The translations under genes and the position numbers were made by a program. From NCBI RefSeq assembly GCF_001423905.1, contig NZ_LMPQ01000001.1:35482-99481 (forward strand): 64,000 nt of DNA, read 5' to 3'. Positions within the stretch are counted from its first letter, which is position 1, and each line of letters starts with the position of its first letter. The notes beneath the pieces are model-generated. The model was not told the origin of the DNA and did not search any database. It saw only the letters and a program-made list of their open reading frames with translations. Positions 48,801 to 56,650 of the stretch are shown piece after piece. The DNA comes from Frigoribacterium sp. Leaf186. Its GTDB lineage: Bacteria; Actinomycetota; Actinomycetes; Actinomycetales; Microbacteriaceae.

Positions 48801-49393
48801 TCTACGTCTCCGACCACCCCCTCGCGGGGCTCGAGCTGCCGTTGGCGAAGCACGCCCAGACGACGGTCACCGACATCCTGGCCAGCGACCCGGCGACCAT
48901 CGACGGCGAGACGGTGACGATCGCGGGCCTCATCACCAGCGTGCAGCACCGCGTCGCCCGCAACTCCGGCAACCCGTACGGCATCATCACCGTCGAGGAC
49001 TTCGGGGGCGAGATCTCGGCGATGTTCTTGGGCAAGACGTACCAAGAGTTCGGGCCGTCGCTCGTCGGCGACTCGATCATCGTGCTCAAGGGCCGGGTCA
49101 GCGTTCGCGACGACGGCATGAACATGCACGCAGCGAGCATGTTCATGCCCGACCTGGGGGTCGGCGTCACCCACGGGCCGCTGCTGTTGCAGATGCCCGA
49201 ACACCGGGCGACGCACGACACGGTCACCGAACTCGCCGCGGTCCTCGGTCGTCACGCCGGGGGCACCGAGGTGCGCCTCCGGCTGGTGAAGGGCGAGGCC
49301 GCCCGGGTGTTCGAGATCCCGATGCCGGTCGACGTGACGGCCGACCTGTTCGGCGAGCTGAAGAGCTTGCTGGGCCCCGGCTGTCTCGTGTGA
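45875..49393 (+). CDS. dnaE: DNA polymerase III alpha subunit
   Basis: The 1172-residue replicative polymerase has an N-terminal PHP domain (FVHLHVHSEYSMLDGAARVK), the C-family palm with GPGRGSGAGSMAAYAM and PDFDVDFDDRRRGEVI carrying the catalytic aspartates, fingers with YNKAHS-type AFNKAHSAAYGVVSYW, a tandem helix-hairpin-helix region and a C-terminal OB-fold (VTIAGLITSVQHRVARNSGN). The length and order match DnaE1. It polymerises DNA at the fork with the beta clamp. The GTG start has GAGGAG 5 nt upstream. Its stop lies at the edge of a 17-bp tandem repeat. Confidence 0.97.
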   Translation: MASSKDSFVHLHVHSEYSMLDGAARVKPLVTEAAAQGMPAVAVTDHGNVFGAYDFWKTATEAGVKPIIGTEAYITPGTHRSDKTRVRWGDGGRDDVSGSGAYTHMTLLSENTAGMHNLFRLSSRASLEGYYFKPRMDRELLSQYSDGLIATTGCPSGEVQTRLRLGQYDEAVKAASDFRDIFGRENYFAEIMDHGLGIERQIMGDLLRLAKDLDLPLVATNDLHYTHEHDATSHAALLCVQSGSTLNDPNRFKFDADEFYLKSAQQMRHLFRDHPEACDNTLLIAERCDVQFNTSANYMPRYPVPEGETEETWFIKEVEKGLVYRYPDGIPDDVRKQAEYEIGVITGMGFPGYFLVVADFINWSKENGIRVGPGRGSGAGSMAAYAMRITDLDPLRHGLIFERFLNPDRVSMPDFDVDFDDRRRGEVIQYVTEKYGDERVAQIVTYGTIKAKQALKDSSRVLGFPFGMGEKLTKAMPPAVMGKDIPLTGIFDKQHDRYKEAGDIRTVVESDPEAKTVFDTALGLEGLKRQWGVHAAGVIMSSDPLIDIIPIMKREQDGQIVTQFDYPACESLGLIKMDFLGLRNLTIINDALDNIKTNRGLDLVLEDLELDDRAAYELLGRGDTLGVFQLDGGPMRGLLRLMKPDNFEDISAVIALYRPGPMGANSHTNYALRKNGAQDITPIHPELEEPLKEILSTSYGLIIYQEQVMAIAQKVAGFSLGQADILRRAMGKKKKSELDKQYAGFEQGMFDNGFSPDAVKMLWDILLPFSDYAFNKAHSAAYGVVSYWTAYLKAHYPAEYMAALLTSTGDSRDKLGLYLNECRRMGIKVLPPDVNESIGFFAAVGDDIRFGMGAVRNVGFNVVDHVIAARQKEGAFTSFHDFLRKVPLPVANKRTVESLVKAGAFDSLGSTRRALVEIHESAVEAAVGEKRAEANGQVGFDFDSLWDEPQDVQHVPERPEWSKRDKLAFERDMLGLYVSDHPLAGLELPLAKHAQTTVTDILASDPATIDGETVTIAGLITSVQHRVARNSGNPYGIITVEDFGGEISAMFLGKTYQEFGPSLVGDSIIVLKGRVSVRDDGMNMHAASMFMPDLGVGVTHGPLLLQMPEHRATHDTVTELAAVLGRHAGGTEVRLRLVKGEAARVFEIPMPVDVTADLFGELKSLLGPGCLV

Positions 49394-49442
49394 GTCGCCG
49401 CCTCGTGTGAGTCGCCGCCTCGTCTGAGGTGCTGCCTCGCGT
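49392..49442 (+). repeat. Degenerate 17-bp tandem repeat after dnaE
   Basis: Units GAGTCGCCGCCTCGTGT (49392), GAGTCGCCGCCTCGTCT (49409) and GAGGTGCTGCCTCGCGT (49426) run in tandem, with a partial fourth copy. The dnaE stop codon overlaps the first unit, so the array may have grown from the gene end. No terminator hairpin is seen there. Confidence 0.75.
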
Positions 49443-49451
49443 GAGTCGCCG

Positions 49452-49970
49452 TCAGTCGTCGAGGTGGACCGGCCTCAGGTAGTGCCGGTCGTGGTACAGC
49501 AAGGCGTCGTCGTCCTCACCGACGCCGCCCGTGCCGATGCGCACGACGACGACCGCACTGCCGTGGACCGGGACGCGTTCGACGATCGTGCCCGTCATCC
49601 ACGCGGTGACGCCGTCGAGCAGGGGGACCCCGTTCGGGCCGTCCGTCCAGTGGTCGCCGTCGAACCGCAGGGCGGCGGGCCCCGCCATGCGTCGCGCGAG
49701 ATCCCGGTTGCGCAGGCCGAGCAGGTGCACGATGACCTCGTCCGTCTCGGCGACGGCGGGCCACGAGCTGGCCGAGCGGGCCATGTTGAAGGTCGCCAGC
49801 GGTGGGACGGCGGCCAGGGAGGCCAGCGACGTGGCCGTGAAGCCGACCGGCGTCCCCTCGGCGTCGCGCGCGGTCACGATAGCGACGCCGGCCGCGTGCC
49901 GTCGGAAGGCTTCCTTGAAGACCTCGAGCGGCTCGTCGGTCGTCGGGGCTGCCAGGTCGTCGTCCGTCAT
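49452..49970 (-). CDS. Flavin reductase family protein (FMN-binding split barrel)
   Basis: The 172-residue protein matches the HpaC/ActVB-like flavin reductase fold: FKEAFRRHAAGVAIVTARDA, GFTATSLASLAAVPPLATFN with the FMN-binding Thr/Ser, and HLLGLRNRDLARRMAG. Such proteins reduce FMN or FAD with NAD(P)H for a partner monooxygenase, or act alone. No monooxygenase gene is adjacent. The ATG at 49970 is chosen because TAGGGT lies exactly 7 nt upstream (leaderless) and the protein then starts at the domain; an upstream extension to 50078 would overlap hisD. Confidence 0.88.
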   Translation of the reverse strand: MTDDDLAAPTTDEPLEVFKEAFRRHAAGVAIVTARDAEGTPVGFTATSLASLAAVPPLATFNMARSASSWPAVAETDEVIVHLLGLRNRDLARRMAGPAALRFDGDHWTDGPNGVPLLDGVTAWMTGTIVERVPVHGSAVVVVRIGTGGVGEDDDALLYHDRHYLRPVHLDD

Positions 49971-49977
49971 GCTCACG

Positions 49978-49983
49978 ACCCTA
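49978..49983 (-). promoter_or_regulatory. -10 element TAGGGT, leaderless flavin reductase start
   Basis: TAGGGT on the minus strand ends 7 nt before the ATG at 49970. It lies only 5 bp from the hisD -10 element on the other strand. Confidence 0.6.
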
Positions 49984-49988
49984 CTGAC

Positions 49989-49994
49989 TAGGCT
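49989..49994 (+). promoter_or_regulatory. -10 element TAGGCT, near-leaderless hisD start
   Basis: TAGGCT ends 9 nt before the hisD ATG at 50004. The two divergent start codons are only 31 bp apart, so the promoters overlap. Confidence 0.5.
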
Positions 49995-50003
49995 GGGCGG
50001 GCC

Positions 50004-51314
50004 ATGATCCAGACCACAGATCTGCGCGGTCTCACGCCGACGCACGCCCAGCTGCTCGACCTCGTCCCTCGATCGCACGCCGACGTCGGCGCCGCGACGG
50101 ACGCCGCCCGCCGCCTCGTCGACGACGTCCGCGAGCGGGGTGCCGCCGCGTTGCGCGACCAGGCGGCTCGCTTCGACGGCGTGCGTCCCGACGCACTTCG
50201 GGTGGCCCAGCAGACCATCGACGACGCCGTCGCCGCCCTCGACCCCCTGGTCAAGGAGGCGCTGGTCGAGTCGATCGCGCGCGTCACGCAGGCCAGCAGG
50301 GCTCAGGTGCCCGCGGCCACGACGACCCGTCCCGCTCCGGGGGCGGTCATCGAGCAGCGGTGGCAGCCCGTCACCCGGGCCGGCGTCTACGTCCCCGGGG
50401 GCAAGGCCGTCTATCCGTCGAGCGTCGTGATGAACGTCGTGCCGGCCCAGGTGGCCGGCGTCTCGTCGATCGCGCTCGTCTCACCGGCCCAGCGTGAGCA
50501 CGCCGGGGGAGTCCACCCCGTGATCCTCGGTGCCGCGGGCCTGCTCGGCATCGGCGAGGTCTATGCCATCGGCGGCGCGGGCGCGATCGGCGCCCTCGCC
50601 TACGGCGTGCCCGAGCTCGAGCTCGAGCCGGTCCAGGTCATCACCGGTCCGGGCAACAACTTCGTCGCGGCTGCCAAGCAGCTCGTCCGCGGTCGCGTCG
50701 GCATCGACTCGGTGGCCGGCGCGACCGAGATCCTGGTCATCGCCGACGACTCGGCCGACGCCACGCTGGTGGCCGTCGACCTCATCAGCCAGGCCGAGCA
50801 CGACGAAGAGGCCTCGGCCGTGCTCGTCACCGACTCGGCGGCCTTCGGCGACGCCGTCGTGGCCGAGTTGACCCGGCTCGTGCCCCGCACGCTCAGTGCG
50901 GCACGGGTGCGGACGGCCCTCTCCGGGCGTCAGTCCGCCGTCGTCCTGGTCGACGACCTCCGACAGGCGGCCGCGTTCAGCAACGCCTACGGTCCCGAAC
51001 ACCTCGAGATCCAGACCCGCGACGACGACGCCGTCCTGGCCGACATCACCGATGCCGGGGCGATCTTCGTCGGACCGGACACCCCCGTCAGCCTGGGTGA
51101 CTACCTCGCGGGCTCCAACCACGTCCTGCCGACGAGCGGTCAGTCGCGGTTCTCGTCGGGGCTCGGGGCGTTCACGTTCCTGCGCCCGCAGCAGATCGTC
51201 CGGTACGACGCCGACGCCCTCGGCGTCGTGGCGGATCGACTCGTCGCCCTCTCGAAGGCCGAGCTGTTGCCGGCCCACGGCGAGGCCGTCGCCGCCCGCC
51301 TCGCGCGTCCCTGA
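50004..51314 (+). CDS. hisD: Histidinol dehydrogenase
   Basis: The 436-residue zinc enzyme carries out the last two oxidations in histidine synthesis, L-histidinol to L-histidine with NAD. Conserved blocks are TRAGVYVPGGKAVYPSSVVM, AIGGAGAIGALAYG, VITGPGNNFVAAAKQLVRG, GIDSVAGATEILVIAD, ISQAEHDEEASAV with zinc ligands, and AYGPEHLEIQ. It stands alone here, without hisC or hisB behind it, unlike many actinobacterial his operons. A bulged hairpin at 51318-51361 follows. Confidence 0.96.
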   Translation: MIQTTDLRGLTPTHAQLLDLVPRSHADVGAATDAARRLVDDVRERGAAALRDQAARFDGVRPDALRVAQQTIDDAVAALDPLVKEALVESIARVTQASRAQVPAATTTRPAPGAVIEQRWQPVTRAGVYVPGGKAVYPSSVVMNVVPAQVAGVSSIALVSPAQREHAGGVHPVILGAAGLLGIGEVYAIGGAGAIGALAYGVPELELEPVQVITGPGNNFVAAAKQLVRGRVGIDSVAGATEILVIADDSADATLVAVDLISQAEHDEEASAVLVTDSAAFGDAVVAELTRLVPRTLSAARVRTALSGRQSAVVLVDDLRQAAAFSNAYGPEHLEIQTRDDDAVLADITDAGAIFVGPDTPVSLGDYLAGSNHVLPTSGQSRFSSGLGAFTFLRPQQIVRYDADALGVVADRLVALSKAELLPAHGEAVAARLARP

Positions 51315-51317
51315 GGG

Positions 51318-51361
51318 GGCCCGTCGGGTCGGCCGGCTGCTCGGTCGTCCGACGGCGGGCC
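51318..51361 (+). terminator. Possible hairpin terminator after hisD
   Basis: GGCCC-GTCGG pairs with CCGAC-(GGC)-GGGCC, a 10-bp stem with a 3-nt bulge, just after the hisD stop. Confidence 0.4.
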
Positions 51362-51371
51362 GTGGGTCCGA

Positions 51372-51377
51372 TAATCT
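51372..51377 (+). promoter_or_regulatory. -10 element TAATCT, near-leaderless nrdR start
   Basis: GATAATCT lies 9-11 nt before the nrdR ATG at 51387, and there is no Shine-Dalgarno. Confidence 0.45.
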
Positions 51378-51386
51378 GGCCGGACC

Positions 51387-51869
51387 ATGTTCTGCCCTTT
51401 CTGCCGTCACCCCGACTCCCGAGTCGTCGACTCCCGCACCAGTGACGACGGCATGTCGATCCGACGCCGTCGGCAGTGCCCGAACTGTGGCCGTCGGTTC
51501 AGCACCACCGAGACCGCGAGTCTGAACGTGGTGAAGCGCAACGGCGTCCTCGAGCCGTTCAGCCGCGACAAGATCATCTCGGGCGTGCGCAAGGCGTGCC
51601 AGGGGCGCCCGGTCACCGACGGCGACCTCGCCGTCCTGGCGCAGAAGGTCGAAGAGGCCGTCCGGGCGAGCGGCGCCTCGCAGATCGAGGCCAACGACAT
51701 CGGCCTGGCCATCCTGCCTCCGTTGCGCGACCTCGACGAGGTCGCCTACCTGCGCTTCGCCAGCGTCTACCAGGCGTTCGACTCGCTCGAGGACTTCGAG
51801 GCCTCCATCGGTCAGTTGCGCGAAGAGCACGCGTCGCGTCCGCGTCCGACCCGGTCGGTCGACGAATGA
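51387..51869 (+). CDS. nrdR: Transcriptional repressor NrdR
   Basis: The 160-residue regulator starts with the zinc ribbon [20 protein letters not shown] and [12 protein letters not shown] (two CXXC pairs), followed by an ATP-cone domain ([20 protein letters not shown]). It binds NrdR boxes to repress ribonucleotide reductase genes in response to dATP/ATP. No nrd genes lie in the window. It overlaps pyrD by 4 nt (ATGA), linking nucleotide pathways. Confidence 0.96.
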   Translation: MFCPFCRHPDSRVVDSRTSDDGMSIRRRRQCPNCGRRFSTTETASLNVVKRNGVLEPFSRDKIISGVRKACQGRPVTDGDLAVLAQKVEEAVRASGASQIEANDIGLAILPPLRDLDEVAYLRFASVYQAFDSLEDFEASIGQLREEHASRPRPTRSVDE

Positions 51870-52918
51870 CCACCCCGTACCGCCTCCTGTTCGACGCCGT
51901 CTTCGCCAAGATGGACCCCGAAGACGCCCACCACCTGGCGTTCCGGGTCATCACGGCGATCCCCAAGCTGGGGCTCGCCGGGCTCGTCGGTCGTCTGACG
52001 GCTCCGGCACCGTCGCTCGCGGTGGACGCCCTCGGGCTGCACTTCACCTCGCCGTTCGGCGTCGCCGCCGGGTTCGACAAGGACGCCAAGGGCGTCGCCG
52101 GTCTCGGGGCCCTCGGCTTCGGCCACGTCGAGGTCGGCACGATCACGGCCAGGGCGCAGCCGGGCAACGAGCGCCCTCGACTCTTCCGGCTCGTCCCCGA
52201 CTACGCCGTCGTGAACCGGATGGGGTTCAACAACGCGGGCTCCCACGCGGCGGCCCTCGAACTCAGCAGGGCACGCTCGGCCGCGTCCCGGCCCGTCATC
52301 GGCGTCAACATCGGCAAGAGCCGCGTCGTCGACGTCGACGACGCGATCGACGACTACCTCGCCAGCACGCGCCTCCTGGCCCCCCTGGCCGACTACCTGG
52401 CGGTCAACGTCAGTTCGCCGAACACGCCGGGGCTACGGGGGCTGCAAGAGCTCGACAAGCTCGCGCCGCTGCTCGAGGCGGTCCGCGACGCCGCGGGTGC
52501 GACGCCCGTCCTGGTCAAGATCGCCCCCGACCTCGACGACGAGGGGGTCCGTCGCATCGGCACGTTGGTGACCGACCTGGGCCTGGCCGGCGTCATCGCC
52601 ACCAACACGACCCTGTCGAGGGACGGGCTCGACACCGATCGCGCCGTGGTCGAGGCGGCCGGGGCCGGCGGCCTGTCGGGTGCCCCCCTGGCCGCCCGGT
52701 CGCTCGAGGTGCTGAGGCTCGTGCGTGAGTCCATCCCCGCAGAGACCTGCGTCATCTCGGTGGGAGGGGTCTCGACTGCCGCCGACGTCGACGAGCGCCT
52801 CCGTGCCGGGGCGACCCTGGTGCAGGGCTACACGGCGTTCCTCTACCAGGGCCCGCTCTGGGCCCGTCAGGTGAACCGCGGGCTGGTCGCACTGCGTCGT
52901 CGTCGGGCACGACGCTGA
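51866..52918 (+). CDS. pyrD: Dihydroorotate dehydrogenase (quinone), class 2
   Basis: The 350-residue FMN enzyme oxidises dihydroorotate to orotate in pyrimidine synthesis and passes electrons to menaquinone. The N-terminal amphipathic part ([20 protein letters not shown]) associates with the membrane, as in class 2 enzymes. Conserved sites are [36 protein letters not shown] with the catalytic Ser, and the phosphate loop [12 protein letters not shown]. Its ATG overlaps the nrdR stop; the longer open frame inside nrdR is a shadow. Confidence 0.96.
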   Translation: MTTPYRLLFDAVFAKMDPEDAHHLAFRVITAIPKLGLAGLVGRLTAPAPSLAVDALGLHFTSPFGVAAGFDKDAKGVAGLGALGFGHVEVGTITARAQPGNERPRLFRLVPDYAVVNRMGFNNAGSHAAALELSRARSAASRPVIGVNIGKSRVVDVDDAIDDYLASTRLLAPLADYLAVNVSSPNTPGLRGLQELDKLAPLLEAVRDAAGATPVLVKIAPDLDDEGVRRIGTLVTDLGLAGVIATNTTLSRDGLDTDRAVVEAAGAGGLSGAPLAARSLEVLRLVRESIPAETCVISVGGVSTAADVDERLRAGATLVQGYTAFLYQGPLWARQVNRGLVALRRRRARR

Positions 52919-52952
52919 CGACGGCCGGAGGGTCGACGCGCTCCACCACGCA

Positions 52953-52986
52953 CGAACGGCGTCACCCTCGGGGGTGACGCCGTTCG
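52953..52986. terminator. Bidirectional hairpin terminator
   Basis: A perfect 15-bp stem (52953-52967 and 52972-52986) with a TCGG loop lies between the convergent pyrD and DUF3043 genes. Confidence 0.8.
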
Positions 52987-53007
52987 GCGACGGGGGAGTG
53001 GCGCAGG

Positions 53008-53586
53008 TCAGGCGGTCGGGTACTCGCCGCGCTTGACCTGGGGCTTCGGCAGGCGCATGGGCTTGAGCTGCATCGCGCGCATGGCGGCGTACCAGCGGTT
53101 GCCCTTGCGGACGTTCTCGGCGCCGTACTTGGCCGCGAGCTTGCGGTTCACGCTGCGGCCGACGATCAGGCAGTCGACGACGGCGAGGGCGAAGAAGCCC
53201 CAGAGCACGAGCAGGGTGATGGACTGGATCGCGGCGGACTGCACGAGCGTCAGGGCGATGACGACGACCATGATCGGGATCATGGCCTCGCCGACGCTGA
53301 AGCGGGCGTCGACGTGGTCGCGGATGAAGCGACGCTGCGGGCCCTTGTCGCGGTCGGGCAGGAACTTCTCCTCGCCGTTGGCGAGCCCGACGCGAGCGCG
53401 GTCTCGCTGCTCGGCGAGCCGGGCGCGCTGGGCCTTCTGGGCTTCTTTGCCCGAGGCGACGAGGGGACGCTGGTTGGCGGCCTCGCGCTCGCGTCGCGTG
53501 GGGGTCGGTCGTCCCTTGCCGACCGCGGTCGACTCGGGTTCGGCGACGGTGGTCGTCTCGGTCGTCTTGCTGTCTGGCTTGGCCAC
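53008..53586 (-). CDS. DUF3043 membrane protein
   Basis: The 192-residue protein matches the actinobacterial DUF3043 family: KGRPTPTRREREAANQRPLV near the N-terminus, RDKGPQRRFIRDHVDARFSV in the middle, two membrane helices (about 102-123 and 125-146), and RKGNRWYAAMRAMQLKPMRL near the end. The function is unknown. The charged N-terminal half is likely cytoplasmic. The GTG at 53586 has GAGGATC upstream. It is divergent from the dipeptidase gene across a 41-bp gap. Confidence 0.87.
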   Translation of the reverse strand: MAKPDSKTTETTTVAEPESTAVGKGRPTPTRREREAANQRPLVASGKEAQKAQRARLAEQRDRARVGLANGEEKFLPDRDKGPQRRFIRDHVDARFSVGEAMIPIMVVVIALTLVQSAAIQSITLLVLWGFFALAVVDCLIVGRSVNRKLAAKYGAENVRKGNRWYAAMRAMQLKPMRLPKPQVKRGEYPTA

Positions 53587-53614
53587 GGGAGATCCTCAGG
53601 GTTGTCCGAGTTCC

Positions 53615-53620
53615 TAAGAT
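53615..53620 (+). promoter_or_regulatory. -10 element TAAGAT, leaderless dipeptidase start
   Basis: TAAGAT ends exactly 7 nt before the ATG at 53628 with no ribosome site between. Confidence 0.65.
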
Positions 53621-53627
53621 TACCTGC

Positions 53628-55043
53628 ATGAGCGACTCGCAGCATCCCGTCCGACCGACCGATCCCCGTACTGTCAGCGAACTCGCGGAGGCCGTCCACG
53701 CCGGTCTGCCGACGACGATCGCCGACCTCGGCGCACTCGTGCGCATCCCCTCGGTGTCGTGGGACGCCTTCGACCCCGAGCACGTCCGACGCAGCGCCGA
53801 CGCCGTGGCGGCACTGGTCGAGGGCACGGGCCTGTTCGATCAGGTGTCCGTCAGCAGGGCACCGATCGGCGACGACGGCGCCCTCGGGCAGCCCGCCGTC
53901 CTCGCCCGCCGCGCGGCCCGCGACGGCCGGCCGACGATCCTGCTCTACGCGCACCACGACGTGCAGCCCCAGGGCGACGACGCGGACTGGGACACCCCTC
54001 CGTTCGAGCCGACCGTCAAGGGCGACCGGCTGTACGGGCGCGGCGCCTCCGACGACAAGGCCGGCGTGATGACCCACGTGGCCGCGCTCAGGGCGGTGCG
54101 TGAGGTCCTGGGCGACGACCTGCGCGTGGGCGTCTCGCTGTTCGTCGAGGGAGAGGAAGAATTCGGCTCGCGGTCGTTCGCCGAGTTCCTGGCGCAGCAC
54201 CAGGACGACCTGCGGGCCGACGTCATCGTGGTGGCGGACTCCGACAACTGGAGCACGACGGTGCCCGCCATCACCGTGGGCCTCCGCGGCAACGTCACCT
54301 TCCGCCTGACCGTCCGCACCCTGGCGCACGCGTCCCACTCGGGCATGCTCGGCGGCGCCGTCCCGGACGCCATGATGGCCATGGTGAAGTTGCTCGCCAC
54401 CCTGCACGACGACGTGGGTGCCGTGGCGGTGGCCGGGCTCACGAGCCGCGACGCCGACCACCCCGAGCAGACCGAGCAGCAGCTGCGCGACGACAGCGGC
54501 CTGCTCGACGGGGTGACCCCGATCGGGCGGGGGCCGATCCTCAGTCGCGTCTGGTCGCAGCCGTCCATCACGGTGACGGGGATCGACGCGCCGTCGGTCG
54601 CCAACGCGTCCAACACGCTGAGCCCCGAGGTGTCGGTCCGCATCAGTGCGCGGATCGCACCCGGGCAGACCGCGGACGACGCCTACGCCGCGCTCGAGGA
54701 GCACCTGCGGGGCCACGCCCCGTTCGGCGCGCACGTCCGGATCGACGACGTGGACAAGGGCGATCCCTTCTTGGTCGACACGTCGGGCACGGCCATCGCC
54801 GATGCGACCGTCGCCATGACCGAGGGCTGGGGTGAGGCCCCGGTGCAGACCGGCATCGGCGGATCGATCCCGTTCATCGCCGACCTCGTCCGCACCTTCC
54901 CCGAGGCCCAGATCCTCGTGACCGGCGTCGAGGACCCCGACACGCGCGCCCACAGCCCCAACGAATCGCAGCACCTCGGCGTGCTGCACCGGGCGATCCT
55001 CAGCGAAGCGATCCTGTTGGCGCGGTTGGACGCGAGGGGCTGA
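53628..55043 (+). CDS. M20-family dipeptidase/metallopeptidase
   Basis: The 471-residue zinc peptidase has the M20 blocks: LLYAHHDVQPQGDDADWDTP (first zinc His and Asp), GRGASDDKAGVMTHVAALRA (bridging Asp), LFVEGEEEFGSRSF (catalytic Glu pair), VVADSDNWS, and a dimerisation domain with HSGMLGGAVPDAM. HSPNES near the end carries the last zinc His. It is a cytoplasmic hydrolase of dipeptides or related amides, with specificity unknown. The ATG follows a 7-nt-spaced -10 element. Confidence 0.93.
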   Translation: MSDSQHPVRPTDPRTVSELAEAVHAGLPTTIADLGALVRIPSVSWDAFDPEHVRRSADAVAALVEGTGLFDQVSVSRAPIGDDGALGQPAVLARRAARDGRPTILLYAHHDVQPQGDDADWDTPPFEPTVKGDRLYGRGASDDKAGVMTHVAALRAVREVLGDDLRVGVSLFVEGEEEFGSRSFAEFLAQHQDDLRADVIVVADSDNWSTTVPAITVGLRGNVTFRLTVRTLAHASHSGMLGGAVPDAMMAMVKLLATLHDDVGAVAVAGLTSRDADHPEQTEQQLRDDSGLLDGVTPIGRGPILSRVWSQPSITVTGIDAPSVANASNTLSPEVSVRISARIAPGQTADDAYAALEEHLRGHAPFGAHVRIDDVDKGDPFLVDTSGTAIADATVAMTEGWGEAPVQTGIGGSIPFIADLVRTFPEAQILVTGVEDPDTRAHSPNESQHLGVLHRAILSEAILLARLDARG

Positions 55044-55051
55044 CCGGCGCG

Positions 55052-55098
55052 ACCCGCGCCTCCTCGGCGCCGTGGACGAACGACGAGGAGGCGCGGGT
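55052..55098. repeat. Inverted pair of GAGGCGCGG repeats
   Basis: ACCCGCGCCTCCTCG (55052-55066) and its exact complement CGAGGAGGCGCGGGT (55084-55098) form a 15-bp stem with a 17-nt loop between the dipeptidase and erpA. It is made of two facing copies of the dispersed 10-mer and can also act as the dipeptidase terminator. Confidence 0.75.
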
Positions 55099-55178
55099 GC
55101 GGAACAAAACCGGCCCACCGCTGCTTACACTGGTCGACGACGAGTGCCCCGCACTCGACCCGGCCCGAAGGAGGCACC

Positions 55179-55541
55179 ATGACCGACATCGCAACCGCTC
55201 CCGTCGACGCGAAGGCGCACGGCGTGACGATCACGTCCACCGCCGCGGACAAGGTGAAGAGCCTGCTCACGCAAGAGGGCCGCGACGACCTGCGCCTCCG
55301 CGTGGCCGTGCAGCCCGGCGGCTGCTCGGGGCTCATCTACCAGCTGTACTTCGACGAGCGCATGCTCGACGGTGACGCCACCGTCGACTTCGACGGCGTC
55401 GAGGTCATCGTCGACAAGATGAGCGTCCCCTACCTCGACGGCGCCGCCATCGACTTCGAGGACACCATCCAGAAGCAGGGGTTCACGATCGACAACCCCA
55501 ACGCCCAGGGCAGCTGCGCCTGCGGCGACAGCTTCCACTGA
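55179..55541 (+). CDS. erpA: Iron-sulfur cluster insertion protein ErpA (A-type carrier)
   Basis: The 120-residue protein is a HesB/IscA-type carrier. The three conserved cysteines are in QPGGCSGLIYQL and in SCACGDSFH at the C-terminus. It delivers Fe-S clusters to apo-proteins in the cytoplasm. Its place directly before the cytochrome oxidase genes, near the Rieske gene qcrA, suits that role. GAAGGAGG precedes the ATG, and a TACACT -10 lies about 55 nt upstream. Confidence 0.93.
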   Translation: MTDIATAPVDAKAHGVTITSTAADKVKSLLTQEGRDDLRLRVAVQPGGCSGLIYQLYFDERMLDGDATVDFDGVEVIVDKMSVPYLDGAAIDFEDTIQKQGFTIDNPNAQGSCACGDSFH

Positions 55542-55567
55542 TCGCGGCCGCCGGCACGACCGGCGAG

Positions 55568-55601
55568 CGGAAGGGGCCATCCGGACGGATGGCCCCTTCC
55601 G
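55568..55601. terminator. Hairpin terminator after erpA
   Basis: A perfect 16-bp stem (55568-55583 and 55586-55601) with a 2-nt centre, followed by TCG, separates erpA from ctaC. Confidence 0.8.
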
Positions 55602-55676
55602 TCGTCCGGGCGGGTTCTCACTCGACGTCGAGAGGCTTTGGGCGCGTGCCGTGCGTTGGGCGTCCCATCCTGCGAG

Positions 55677-55682
55677 TAAGCT
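55677..55682 (+). promoter_or_regulatory. -10 element TAAGCT for ctaC
   Basis: TAAGCT lies about 60 nt before the ctaC GTG. The leader carries GAGAGGT as ribosome site. This is the likely promoter of the ctaC-ctaD-ctaF operon. Confidence 0.45.
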
Positions 55683-55741
55683 AGGCAAGTCCCCGTCAAC
55701 ACTGGGAACACCCCCACTGTCGTGTCATCCGAGAGGTCACA

Positions 55742-56638
55742 GTGCGCTCTAACCGCCGTCTTCGTTGGGCTGCCGCCCCCATGGCAGTCGTCCTGGCTCT
55801 CGTGCTTGCGGGGTGTACCACCGACCAGCTCCAGGGCTGGCTGCCCACCACCGCAGGCACGACCAACCACGTGGACCGCGTCATCGGCCTCTGGGTCACC
55901 TCGTGGATCGTGCTGCTGATCGTCGGCGTCATCGTCTGGGGTCTCATCATCTGGGTGTGCGTGGCCTACCGCCGTCGCAAGGGTCAGACCGGCCTCCCCG
56001 TGCAGCTCCGCTACAACATGCCGATCGAGATCTTCTACACGGTCGTGCCGCTGATCCTCGTGCTCGGCTTCTTCGCCTTCACCGCCCGTGACCAGGCGGC
56101 CATCGAAGAGCCGACCGCCAGTCCCGACGTCAAGATCGACGTGTACGCCAAGCGCTGGGCGTGGGACTTCAACTACATCGACCAGCAGAACGAAGACGAG
56201 AGCGTCTACTACCAGGGCATCCAGGCGCAAGAGCTGGGTGACGGCACCATCGACGAGAGCCAGCTCCCCGAGCTCTACCTGCCGGTGGGCAAGACGGTGC
56301 AGATCGACCTCAAGTCGCGCGACGTGGCGCACTCCTTCTGGATCATCGACTTCTTGTACAAGAAAGACACGATCCCCGGCAAGACGAACTCGATGTACTT
56401 CACGCCCGAGAAAGAGGGCACGTTCAGCGGCAAGTGCGCCGAGCTCTGCGGCGAGTACCACTCGCTGATGCTGTTCAACGTCAAGGTCGTCTCGCAGTCC
56501 GAGTACGACCAATACCTGCAGACCCTCGACGCCGAAGGCAACACCGGCCTCCTGGGCGACCAGTACAACACCAACACCAACCAGCCCGGCACCGAGGCCC
56601 CCGCCAACGCCGCCGGCACCGAAGACTCCGAGAAGTAA
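55742..56638 (+). CDS. ctaC: Cytochrome c oxidase subunit II
   Basis: The 298-residue subunit has a lipoprotein signal (LVLAGC, Cys25), two membrane helices (about 50-75 and 93-115) and an extracytoplasmic CuA domain with CAELCGEYHSLM, where two Cys, Glu, His and Met bind the dinuclear copper. WAWDFNY and HSFWIIDFLYK are also conserved. It accepts electrons from the cytochrome cc subunit in the bcc-aa3 supercomplex. The C-terminal tail is Asn/Thr/Ala-rich. The GTG start fits the signal peptide. Confidence 0.96.
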   Translation: MRSNRRLRWAAAPMAVVLALVLAGCTTDQLQGWLPTTAGTTNHVDRVIGLWVTSWIVLLIVGVIVWGLIIWVCVAYRRRKGQTGLPVQLRYNMPIEIFYTVVPLILVLGFFAFTARDQAAIEEPTASPDVKIDVYAKRWAWDFNYIDQQNEDESVYYQGIQAQELGDGTIDESQLPELYLPVGKTVQIDLKSRDVAHSFWIIDFLYKKDTIPGKTNSMYFTPEKEGTFSGKCAELCGEYHSLMLFNVKVVSQSEYDQYLQTLDAEGNTGLLGDQYNTNTNQPGTEAPANAAGTEDSEK

Positions 56639-56650
56639 GGCACAGGTTCG

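Noticed and set aside
53280..55118. 612-codon antisense frame across the dipeptidase gene
   Set aside because: No recognisable motif, and it overlaps two well-supported genes.
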